Counted from the first letter of the stretch, positions 1 to 5,037 are shown. The stretch: 5,037 bases of DNA from DATMNI01 sp035570275 (GCA_035570275.1 DATMNI010000382.1:1-5037); one strand, 5' to 3'. Made by a program: numbers and translations. Notes: a model not told the origin generated them from the sequence alone.

Positions 1-308
1 GGCTTCTCCAGGAAATCGGCGGCGCCCAGCCGCGTGGCGCGCACCGCCATTTCGATATTGGCCTGGCCGGAGATCATCACCACCGGCAGCGCCACCCCCA
101 GGTTGCGCAGTTCTTCCAGCAGCGTGAGGCCGTCCTTGCCCGGCATCACCACGTCGGACAGCATCATGTCGAAGGCGTGCGACTTCACCAACTCCAGCGC
201 GCGGCCGGCGTTGTCGCAAACCGTGGCTTCGTGGCCGGCCAGGCGGAACGCGCGCGCCAGCGAAGCCAGTGTGTTGGCGTCGTCATCCACAATCAACAAG
301 TGTGCCAA
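1..308 (-). CDS. NtrX/NtrC-like response regulator, receiver domain (3' end outside window)
   Basis: This is the start of a two-component response regulator; 102 complete codons are visible and the gene continues past the left edge. The translation is a full receiver domain: the acidic cluster D8-D9-D10, the phospho-acceptor D52 in LSDVVMPGKDG, the switch serine S80, and the conserved lysine K102 in FLEKP. The stretch MISGQANIEMAVRATRLGA (78-96) is typical of NtrX/NtrC-family regulators, which usually continue into a sigma-54-interacting AAA+ domain and a DNA-binding helix-turn-helix. Those parts are not visible, so that architecture is inferred. I chose the TTG start at 308 because it gives the normal receiver N-terminus (AHLLIVDDD) and has AGGAG seven bases upstream. 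No ATG or GTG fits better. It follows the histidine kinase gene by 52 bases on the same strand and is almost certainly its partner. Confidence 0.93.
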   Translation of the reverse strand, partial: MAHLLIVDDDANTLASLARAFRLAGHEATVCDNAGRALELVKSHAFDMMLSDVVMPGKDGLTLLEELRNLGVALPVVMISGQANIEMAVRATRLGAADFLEK

Positions 309-315
309 TAGGTTT

Positions 316-320
316 CTCCT
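316..320 (-). promoter_or_regulatory. Ribosome-binding site deciding the TTG start of the response regulator
   Basis: On the minus strand AGGAG is followed by seven bases and then TTG at 308. This Shine-Dalgarno match supports the rare TTG start, which begins the receiver domain at its usual place. Confidence 0.75.
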
Positions 321-321
321 G

Positions 322-383
322 CCCTGACTCAATCCGAGCCCGATTCAATCCGAGCCTGACTCAATCCGACCCCAGCTCAATCC
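322..383. repeat. 16-bp tandem repeat, about 3.9 degenerate copies, across the kinase stop codon
   Basis: On the plus strand TCAATCC recurs at 329, 345, 361 and 377, exactly 16 bases apart. The copies at 329, 345 and 361 extend to TCAATCCGA followed by C-rich sequence. Similarity fades towards 322 and 383. On the minus strand the array covers the last codons and the TGA stop of the histidine kinase, then most of the 52-base gap before the regulator. Each unit carries TGA in its GGATTGA core, and the unit length is not a multiple of three. It looks like local slippage duplication of the gene end rather than a protein-binding array, but short iterated operators cannot be excluded. Confidence 0.8.
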
Positions 384-2121
384 AAAACGTCGCGCCCTTT
401 CCCGGTTCGCTCTCCACTGAGATACGCCCGTGGTGGTCGCTCACCACCGATTGCACAATCGCCAGCCCCAATCCCGTCCCGTGCGTCTTGGTGGTGTAGT
501 AGGGCGTGAACAGGCGCGCGCATTCCTCGGGCGTCAATCCCAGGCCCGTGTCGGAGACAGCCAGGCGAACGCCGGCCGGCATCGCCGCGGTGTGCAACGC
601 CGTGGTGCGCACGGTCAGGCCGCCGCCCTGGGGCATGGCGTCAATGGCGTTCAGAATCAGGTTGCGCAACACCCGCGTCATCTGTTCCTGGTCGGCCTGC
701 ACGGGGCGAAGCCGTGGATCCAGTTCGGCCCTGGCCGCGATCCGCGCCTGCGCCAGTTGCGGCTCAAACAGCTTCAAGGTCTCGCTCACCAGCTTGTTGA
801 AGTCCACCGGCTGCATTTCGGGCGCGGGCATTTTGGCGAAATCGCTGAACCGCCCGATGATCTGTTTGAGCTTGCCCAGTTCGGCCAGCAGCGTAGCCGT
901 GCTTTCGCGGAACACCTCGTCGAACTGGTCGGGATAGCGTTCGCGCGCCCGCTGCATGTTTTCCACGGTGAGCTGCAGTGGGAACAGCGGGTTCTTCAGT
1001 TCGTGCGCCAGCCGCCGCGCCAGTTCCCGCCACGCGGCCACGCGCTCTGCCTGCACCAGCCGTTCGCGCTGCGCTACCAGTTCGTGCGTCATGCGGTTGA
1101 AGGCGCGGGCCAACTGGCCGATCTCATCGGTGGATGAGACTTCCACCGTGACGCCCCAATTGCCCGCCGCCACGCGGCCCGCGCTTTCCGCCAGTTGGCG
1201 CACCGGGCGGGTCACGCGAGCAGTGGCCCACCAACTCAGCCCGATTCCCACCACGATGCCGGCCGCGGCCACTACAATACCGGTCTGCAGCAGCGACGCT
1301 TCCAGCGCGACCAGTTCGCGGCGCGAGCTGGCAAACAGCAGCACGCCCAGCAGATTGTTTTCGTATCCCAACAGCGGCAGCGCATGCAAGGTCTCGGCTT
1401 CGGCGCCGCTGCCCACCGTCCTATCGGCCTCGCGGCGCGTGTTCCGCACCTGGTCGATCAGCGGCCGCAGCGCTGCGGCATGCGCCACCTGACCCCCAGC
1501 ATCGATCATCTCCGCCGGCAAGAACTGCGCGTCCAGATTCCGGTAAAGCAGCACCCGCATCCCGGCGGGCATCACCAGCGTGGCAAGAAACTCGCGGTCC
1601 AGTTTCTGGCCCCCTGCGACATACAGCGTCCGGTCGCCTGCCTGGGTCCGGCTCACCGCCACCAATGCCAGGGTGAAGCCCGTCGACAGTTCTTCGCGCT
1701 TTAGAAACGCTCCGCGCGCCTTCCAATCCCCATCCTCCGCCAGCCAGTCTTCCTGGAACCCGAAGCGTGCCGGCCACTGCGCCGAAGAGACGATGGTGCC
1801 ATCGCCCGCCACCAGTTCCAGCAGATCCAGGCCATGGGCGGCGGCCTGGGCGGCGGCCTCGTCCACAAACCGGCCGTAGTCGGGCGCGATGGCAATGCTC
1901 ACGGCCGTCTCCGAACGCGCGATGCCGTCCACCGTTCGCACAATCTCCTGCTTGCGGCGCGCGTACTCGGTCTGCACCTGCGCCACCAGCGCCCGCACGC
2001 GCTGCGTTTCCACGCGCTCAAAGGCCTCGCGCGTCCGGCTGGCGACCAGCAATTCCACCACCCCAACGGCCGCCACCAATGCGACCGTGAACACCAGCAT
2101 CAAACGGGTCCGGAAGGTCAT
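361..2121 (-). CDS. NtrY-like transmembrane sensor histidine kinase
   Basis: A membrane sensor kinase of 586 residues. Transmembrane helix 1 is about residues 7-26. A periplasmic sensor region of roughly 250 residues follows; it is Cache-like in general appearance (GDGTIVSS at 106-113), but the subtype is uncertain. Helix 2 is about 279-299, and a HAMP linker spans about 300-352. The H-box WRELARRLAHELKNPL has the phospho-accepting H373. The ATP-binding domain shows N-box NLILNAID (487-494), G1 DTGLGL (524-529), F-box LFTPYYTTK (537-545) and G2 GTGLGL (548-553). The ERVAAWRELARRLAHELKNPL signature is characteristic of NtrY-type kinases. I chose ATG 2121 because it overlaps the upstream stop as ATGA, and GGGGAGGG lies nine bases before it. 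A start at 2160 would add 13 unlikely residues. The response regulator follows 52 bases downstream. Coupling to the upstream solute-binding-like gene suggests a joint role in sensing. The signal is unknown. Confidence 0.95.
   Translation of the reverse strand: MTFRTRLMLVFTVALVAAVGVVELLVASRTREAFERVETQRVRALVAQVQTEYARRKQEIVRTVDGIARSETAVSIAIAPDYGRFVDEAAAQAAAHGLDLLELVAGDGTIVSSAQWPARFGFQEDWLAEDGDWKARGAFLKREELSTGFTLALVAVSRTQAGDRTLYVAGGQKLDREFLATLVMPAGMRVLLYRNLDAQFLPAEMIDAGGQVAHAAALRPLIDQVRNTRREADRTVGSGAEAETLHALPLLGYENNLLGVLLFASSRRELVALEASLLQTGIVVAAAGIVVGIGLSWWATARVTRPVRQLAESAGRVAAGNWGVTVEVSSTDEIGQLARAFNRMTHELVAQRERLVQAERVAAWRELARRLAHELKNPLFPLQLTVENMQRARERYPDQFDEVFRESTATLLAELGKLKQIIGRFSDFAKMPAPEMQPVDFNKLVSETLKLFEPQLAQARIAARAELDPRLRPVQADQEQMTRVLRNLILNAIDAMPQGGGLTVRTTALHTAAMPAGVRLAVSDTGLGLTPEECARLFTPYYTTKTHGTGLGLAIVQSVVSDHHGRISVESEPGKGATFWIELGSD
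2118..2121 (-). promoter_or_regulatory. ATGA stop/start overlap (translational coupling)
   Basis: The TGA stop of the solute-binding-like gene (2120-2118) and the ATG of the histidine kinase (2121-2119) share bases as ATGA. Such four-base overlaps generally mean the two proteins are made from one mRNA with re-initiation, so both genes are very likely co-expressed. Confidence 0.85.
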
Positions 2122-3128
2122 GGCCGGCCGCCCTCCCCGGAACGGGGCTCCGCCACCCACAGGTTTTCAAAACGCCACTCTCCCAGCGGCGTGATGCCGG
2201 GGCCGCCTTTCACCCGCGAGCTCACACCGTAGACATCCGGCAGGTGGAGCAGAGGCACCACGCGAAAGCCTTCCAGCAGCGCGCGCTCAGCCGCTTGCAG
2301 GGCCTCTGCCGAATCTGCGCGCGGCGGCTCGGGCAGGCCAAGCGCGGCGGCCAGCGACACCAGCGCCCGCGCCCCGTCGGCAGAGCTTACCCGCACCTCC
2401 ACCAGCCGCACATCGGCATTGGCCGTTTGCGGAACCACGGAAACAGCCAGCCCCACATACCGGGCATTGAGCGCGATGCGTTCGGCGATGGGACGGGCCG
2501 CGGCATCCTCCACGCCTAGCGAGAGCGTGCGCTGCCCCGGCGGCACACCCGCCAGCAGCGTGCGGGCGCGGGCCGCATCGGCAGCCGTGGGGAACACGAA
2601 GGCGTAGCCTGAGATCCACTGCGGCAGCAGTGCGCCCGAAACCTCGCCCTGCCGCTGCATCAGTACGCTGTGGATAGCCGACCGGTCCACCGCCATCGCC
2701 AGCGCTCCGCGAATCAGCGAGTCTGCAATGCGGGGGTTGAACAACAGAACCATTACCCGCACCGGCGAAGACGACCAGACCCTTCGCCCGGCGGACTGGC
2801 GAAGCAGTTCACTTGGACCAAGCTCCACGATGTCGGCCCTCCCCAGTTCCAGATCGATGGATTGGTCATGCAGCGGCTTCCCAATCTGGATATCGATGGA
2901 CTCGAGATACGGCCGCCCCCCTGCAGCGTTTTCGTTGGCTTCGTAAACCGCGCGCCTGCCGGCTTCCCATCGGGCGATATGGAAGGCTGCCGCCAGGTCG
3001 GGCATGCCGTGCCCGGTCACCGGCGGATCGGGGGTTTCGATGGCCGCGCGCATTTCCACCCGCAGCGTCCCCCCATACCGCGGCCGCGTGGCGCCATGCA
3101 CAAGGCCGACCGCAAGCAGCCAGACCAA
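2118..3128 (-). CDS. Secreted family 5 (peptide/nickel-type) solute-binding protein derivative, reduced N-terminal lobe
   Basis: From the TTG at 3128 this encodes 336 residues. Residues 1-13 form a short hydrophobic signal-like segment ending HGA, followed by RPRYGGTLRVE, a typical mature start in family 5 solute-binding proteins. Residues 127-149 (LLFNPR, then IRGALAMAVDR) and 158-180 (QRQGEVSGALLPQW, then GYAFVFP) match the pattern of that family's C-terminal lobe, as does VVPLLHLPDVYG (290-301). Usual members exceed 450-500 residues. Here the text jumps from GGTLRVEM almost directly to the part around GGRPYLESIDI, so most of the first lobe is missing. Canonical peptide transport is therefore doubtful, and no permease or ATPase gene is in the window. 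The start is uncertain: TTG 3128 has no Shine-Dalgarno. A GTG at 3284 with AGGA five bases upstream, or a GTG at 3302, would add 52 or 58 residues encoded by the neighbouring repeat. The ATGA overlap with the kinase suggests a sensory accessory protein; this is inference. Confidence 0.8.
   Translation of the reverse strand: MVWLLAVGLVHGATRPRYGGTLRVEMRAAIETPDPPVTGHGMPDLAAAFHIARWEAGRRAVYEANENAAGGRPYLESIDIQIGKPLHDQSIDLELGRADIVELGPSELLRQSAGRRVWSSSPVRVMVLLFNPRIADSLIRGALAMAVDRSAIHSVLMQRQGEVSGALLPQWISGYAFVFPTAADAARARTLLAGVPPGQRTLSLGVEDAAARPIAERIALNARYVGLAVSVVPQTANADVRLVEVRVSSADGARALVSLAAALGLPEPPRADSAEALQAAERALLEGFRVVPLLHLPDVYGVSSRVKGGPGITPLGEWRFENLWVAEPRSGEGGRP
2131..2138 (-). promoter_or_regulatory. 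Ribosome-binding site of the histidine kinase
   Basis: GGGGAGGG on the minus strand ends nine bases before ATG 2121. It lies inside the end of the solute-binding-like gene and supports the internal ATG rather than the start 39 bases further upstream. Confidence 0.55.
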
Positions 3129-3130
3129 TA

Positions 3131-3172
3131 TGTGGGGCAGGTTGTTAACCTGCGGCGGATTGGCAATCCGCC
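3131..3172. repeat. Left terminal inverted repeat with two hairpins
   Basis: Hairpin A is GCAGGTT, loop GTT, AACCTGC (3138-3154). Hairpin B is GGCGGATT, loop GGC, AATCCGCC (3154-3172). The outer sequence TGTGGGG is shared with the opposite end of the element. Confidence 0.85.
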
Positions 3173-3243
3173 TGCTGGACGCTGCGGGAAAGCCTGCCAA
3201 ATGTGGCGAGGCTACCCCGGACCGGCTCGCTTCGCATCGCGGA

Positions 3244-3285
3244 GGCGGATTAACAATCCGCCGCAGATTAACAATCTGCCCCACA
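3244..3285. repeat. Right terminal inverted repeat with two hairpins
   Basis: Read on the plus strand: hairpin B' is GGCGGATT, loop AAC, AATCCGCC (3244-3262), and hairpin A' is GCAGATT, loop AAC, AATCTGC (3262-3278). CCCCACA closes the element. Relative to the left end, stem A differs by a G-C to A-T pair exchange that keeps pairing, and stem B is unchanged. Confidence 0.85.
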
Positions 3286-3291
3286 ATGGTC

Positions 3292-4602
3292 CTACATCCC
3301 ACAGTTCACCGTAATCAGATACGCTCCGAAGCGGCCCGTTTCGGTATCCCGCGCCACCGCCAGCACGGCTCCGGTCCCCGCCGCCGTCACCGAAGACCAC
3401 AGCGCCGTCACGGGTCCGGAAAAGTCCAACGGCTCCGTCAGCGGCTCCGGCACTCGGTTTCGAACGCTGTAGGCCCGAAGGGTGTCGGCCTCGCGCCCAT
3501 CCCCAGCCCTGGTGACCAGCACCTGCGATCCGCCCCCGCAGTGCGCCTCCGTGCCGGCCATGTCGCTGCCCCACGCGGCGTCTCTGCCCCACACGCCAGT
3601 GCCGCCCAAAGGTTCGAAGCTGGCATCCACAATTTGCGTGTGACCGTCCAGCATCGCCAGCAGCCACAACTGCCGGCCCTGATCTTCCACCGCGGCCGCG
3701 GAGAAAAATGGCGCCACGGCCTTCGGCACGCCGGTCTGTGTAGTCACGCGCCCGTCAAAAAAGTTCCGCGCCGGCGCCAACGCCGCCAGCAGCATAGCGC
3801 GGCTGCCGGATTCCAGCACCCAAGGCTCATCGCTCGGCCGACAATCCATGGTGAGGGCAATAGCCGGCGCCAAAGCCGGTGCTACCACCGGTGCAACAGC
3901 CGGTGCTGCAGCCGGTGCAGGTTCCATTGTGCCGGCACAAGCCGTCCCGGGAAGGTACACCTGAAAGCTGTTTCCGTGCAGCCGCAAGTGGCCTCGAAGG
4001 TCGCGCGGCCAGGGCTTCGGCTGTGTCAACAAGGGCACGGTCAAGGGCACGGACTGCCGAAGGTCCCACTGCCCGTTCTGCCGGGTATAGAGCGCCACTC
4101 CGGCCGGCGACAACACCAGCAGATTGCTGTCGGCAAACACCGCGTCCAGGATCGGCTCGGCTTGCTCGAAGACCAGCTTCTTCTCCAGCGTGACGCCCTG
4201 CGTGCTGCCCACGGCCGCGGTGGATGGGGCGCGTTTCCAGGTAGCGACCCAAACCTGCCGCTCGTCACCCTTCCGCGCCTCCTCCACCATCAGGAACTGC
4301 GTCTGGTTCTCCGACAGCGTGAGGTGCAATTCGGCCACCGGCGCCACTTCCGTGACCCGGTCCCCGGCGTCGCGCACCGCCGTCTCGAAGGCGCCGCGGG
4401 CCTGGCTGAACACCGCGGAGCCGAGCGAGGAAACATTGCGCCACGCTACCGAAACCGGCTCTCCCCTGCCGGTGAAAACCACCGTCCGGCGGGCCAGTTC
4501 ACGCGCCGCGCCGGCCAGATCGTCAGCCGCACTGGCGCCGGGCTGGAGGCAGAACAGGAGCGCGGCCCATCCCGCGTGCCACCCCTTCACGGCTGCGATC
4601 AT
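3292..4602 (-). CDS. Secreted protein of unknown function, possible beta-propeller
   Basis: From ATG 4602 the product is 436 residues. Residues 1-25 are a signal peptide: K6, hydrophobic core GWAALLFCL, and a likely cut after GASA. Residues 26-125 look like a compact alpha/beta domain (ELARRT, then NVSSLGSAVFSQARGAFETA, HLTLSENQTQFLMVEEAR). Its helix-strand pattern recalls TolB-N/CsgG-like domains, but this is only an impression. Residues 150-220 and 255-436 contain recurring strand motifs such as LLVLSPAGVALYTRQNGQW and QLWLLAMLDG, and the WGSD at 344-347, suggesting propeller-like blades. An Ala-Pro linker (about 228-249) lies between C222 and C254; C355 and C434 are the other two cysteines of the mature protein. 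ATG 4602 overlaps the stop of the upstream small gene as ATGA and lacks its own Shine-Dalgarno, so translation is probably coupled. A start at 4761 would run back over that small gene and place the signal peptide internally. I do not recognise a specific function. Confidence 0.85.
   Translation of the reverse strand: MIAAVKGWHAGWAALLFCLQPGASAADDLAGAARELARRTVVFTGRGEPVSVAWRNVSSLGSAVFSQARGAFETAVRDAGDRVTEVAPVAELHLTLSENQTQFLMVEEARKGDERQVWVATWKRAPSTAAVGSTQGVTLEKKLVFEQAEPILDAVFADSNLLVLSPAGVALYTRQNGQWDLRQSVPLTVPLLTQPKPWPRDLRGHLRLHGNSFQVYLPGTACAGTMEPAPAAAPAVAPVVAPALAPAIALTMDCRPSDEPWVLESGSRAMLLAALAPARNFFDGRVTTQTGVPKAVAPFFSAAAVEDQGRQLWLLAMLDGHTQIVDASFEPLGGTGVWGRDAAWGSDMAGTEAHCGGGSQVLVTRAGDGREADTLRAYSVRNRVPEPLTEPLDFSGPVTALWSSVTAAGTGAVLAVARDTETGRFGAYLITVNCGM
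3862..3921. repeat. 12-bp tandem repeat encoding an Ala-Pro linker
   Basis: Five copies of a 12-base unit with core GCCGGTGC (plus strand), with small variations, lie inside the secreted protein gene. On the coding strand they encode four-residue units of the form A-P-x-x (APAA, APAV, APVV, APAL, APAI). As the unit is a multiple of three, copy number can vary without breaking the frame. The product is probably a flexible extracytoplasmic linker. Confidence 0.8.
4599..4602 (-). promoter_or_regulatory. ATGA stop/start overlap (translational coupling)
   Basis: The TGA of the 46-residue membrane protein (4601-4599) overlaps the ATG of the secreted protein (4602-4600). The downstream gene has no clear Shine-Dalgarno of its own, so re-initiation after the small gene probably supplies its translation. 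Confidence 0.8.
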
Positions 4603-4739
4603 AGCACATTGCGGTGCGGCAACTCCGCCGCCGCCCCCATACGGAACAGGCGCAGCAGGCCTCGCAGGCAGCCCCACGCCAGGTAGTAAGAGAGCGGAAA
4701 CGTGACTGCGGCCATCAGAACACACCCGATGAAGTTCAT
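4599..4739 (-). CDS. Small single-span membrane protein, 46 residues
   Basis: A short gene starting MNFIGCVLMAAVTFPLSYYL. Residues about 3-29 form one hydrophobic span. An Arg-rich juxtamembrane segment (R26, R30, R33) and a short polar tail ending PHRNVL follow. By the positive-inside rule the C-terminus is probably cytoplasmic. Evidence that it is a real gene: GGAGA lies six bases before the ATG, the gene begins 25 bases after the L,D-transpeptidase stop, and its TGA overlaps the next ATG as ATGA. Upstream in-frame starts (to 4832) would overlap the transpeptidase gene and give a basic, non-hydrophobic leader, so they are not used. I recognise no family. Its position between a cell-wall enzyme and a secreted protein suggests an envelope role, which is inference. 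Confidence 0.75.
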   Translation of the reverse strand: MNFIGCVLMAAVTFPLSYYLAWGCLRGLLRLFRMGAAAELPHRNVL

Positions 4740-4745
4740 AGGGAT

Positions 4746-4750
4746 TCTCC
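4746..4750 (-). promoter_or_regulatory. Ribosome-binding site of the small membrane protein
   Basis: GGAGA on the minus strand, six bases before ATG 4739, in the 25-base gap after the transpeptidase stop. It is the main sequence evidence that this very short frame is translated. Confidence 0.75.
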
Positions 4751-4764
4751 GTTGGTGACACCCA

Positions 4765-5037
4765 CTATTGAGCAGCCACTGCCACAGCAACCGCGCCCGC
4801 CGATGCGACTTCGGTGGCTGCCTGGGCGGCAACTTGTGCGGCGACTGGTGCGGCGGCTCCCGCTACCAGGACCCTTCCGAAGATCCGGTCCAGTTCCGAA
4901 TTCCGTTCGGCGTACAGTTCCACCCGATCGCCGACGCCGACCATCGGGAACAACTCTTCAACGTCGCGGTTGCGCATGCGAATGCAGCCATGCGACGCGT
5001 TGTGGCCAATGGATGAGGGAACGTTGGTTCCGTGGAT
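4765..5037 (-). CDS. L,D-transpeptidase (YkuD domain), C-terminal part; 5' end outside window
   Basis: The 90 visible residues begin inside the catalytic core: IHGTNVPSSIGHNASHGCIR, followed by RNRDVEELFPMVGVGDRVEL. HGT followed by SHGCIR is the signature of L,D-transpeptidases (ErfK/YbiS/YcfS/YkuD family). The nucleophile is Cys18 of the visible part, with His16 and the upstream His2 also conserved. These periplasmic enzymes form 3-3 cross-links in peptidoglycan or attach proteins to it; which reaction applies here cannot be told. After the domain (to about residue 58) comes a 32-residue tail of mostly Ala, Val and Gln, ending at TAG 4767-4765. Most family members end soon after the GDRVEL strand, so the tail is unusual. 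The next gene begins 25 bases downstream with its own RBS, consistent with one transcript. Confidence 0.93.
   Translation of the reverse strand: MHGTNVPSSIGHNASHGCIRMRNRDVEELFPMVGVGDRVELYAERNSELDRIFGRVLVAGAAAPVAAQVAAQAATEVASAGAVAVAVAAQ

Larger units (their letters stand above)
3131..3285. repeat. 155-bp palindromic repeat element with hairpin-bearing terminal inverted repeats (MITE/REP-like)
   Basis: The two ends are inverted copies: 3131-3172 and the reverse complement of 3244-3285 match at 38 of 42 bases, both beginning TGTGGGGCAG. Each end contains two perfect hairpins: a 7-bp stem with a 3-base loop and an 8-bp stem with a 3-base loop. The centre (3173-3243) is unique within this window. 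There is no transposase, no T-rich tract after the hairpins and no clear target-site duplication (flanks end AATA and begin ATGG). The element lies between two same-strand genes and is free of stops in the frame of the downstream gene. It resembles a non-autonomous dispersed element; I recall similar GGCGGATT/AATCCGCC hairpins in Solibacter-type genomes but cannot verify this here. Confidence 0.85.

Noticed and set aside
292..308. A sigma-54-like promoter on the minus strand (TTGGCAC, five bases, TTGA) at the start of the regulator gene.
   Set aside because: The -12 element has GA instead of the essential GC, and the match lies in the first codons of the receiver domain. Probably coincidence, though notable beside an NtrX-type gene.
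430..1137. A 235-codon plus-strand frame opposite the histidine kinase catalytic domain.
   Set aside because: It is antisense to the H-box, N-box and G-box motifs of a well-identified kinase and has low-information Arg/Gln/His-rich sequence.
2122..2160. A 13-residue longer start for the histidine kinase.
   Set aside because: The added residues are Gly/Arg/Pro-rich. The internal ATG has a better RBS and the ATGA overlap, and puts the first transmembrane helix at the true N-terminus.
3131..3285. The hairpins as Rho-independent terminators separating two operons.
   Set aside because: No run of T follows any hairpin on either strand. Termination there is not excluded but not supported by sequence.
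3131..3285. A small CRISPR array, because of repeated GGCGGATT/AATCCGCC sequence.
   Set aside because: The repeats are inverted, not directly repeated with uniform spacers, and form the ends of one element. No cas genes are present.
3004..4686. A 560-codon open frame on the plus strand antisense to the secreted protein and repeat element.
   Set aside because: Its translation is rich in Arg, His, Pro and Gln with no domain or RBS, as expected for the reverse strand of a GC-rich gene. The minus strand has a signal peptide, an ATGA junction and a sensible composition.
4603..4761. A longer N-terminus (start at 4761) for the secreted protein.
   Set aside because: It would place the signal peptide internally, overlap the small membrane gene completely in another frame, and lose the ATGA junction.

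Overview
This is a GC-rich, fully coding bacterial window. All six genes lie on the minus strand and are read from the right edge to the left. The organism is most likely an acidobacterium of the Solibacter/Bryobacteraceae type. That rests on the style of the secreted solute-binding-like and propeller-like proteins and on a hairpin-rich intergenic repeat of a kind I associate with those genomes. It is a recollection, not a search result, so treat it as moderate confidence.

In transcription order: (1) 5037-4765, the C-terminal 90 residues of an L,D-transpeptidase (YkuD fold, SHGC active-site motif) with an unusual Ala/Val-rich tail. (2) 4739-4599, a 46-residue single-span membrane protein with a good ribosome-binding site. 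Its stop overlaps the next start as ATGA. (3) 4602-3292, a 436-residue secreted protein with a signal peptide, possibly a beta-propeller, of unknown function. (4) 3285-3131, a 155-bp repeat element with long terminal inverted repeats, each made of two hairpins. (5) 3128 (start uncertain) to 2118, a signal-bearing remnant of the family 5 (peptide/nickel) solute-binding proteins that lacks much of the usual N-terminal lobe. (6) 2121-361, an NtrY-like membrane sensor histidine kinase, coupled to gene 5 by another ATGA overlap. (7) 308 to the left edge, the receiver domain of an NtrX/NtrC-like response regulator, cut by the window.

The most informative reading is a compact signalling module: a periplasmic binding-protein derivative, an NtrY-type kinase with a large periplasmic sensor domain, and an NtrC-type regulator. 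The first two are translationally coupled. Upstream lies a set of envelope genes (cell-wall cross-linking enzyme, tiny membrane protein, secreted protein) that may share the transcript. The repeat element sits exactly between the two halves and abuts, or encodes, the N-terminus of the binding-protein gene. No promoter or convincing terminator is visible. Any operon promoter would lie upstream of the right edge, unless the repeat region contains one that I cannot recognise. Gaps are short: 309-360 (16-bp tandem repeat and RBS), 3129-3291 (repeat element) and 4740-4764 (RBS).
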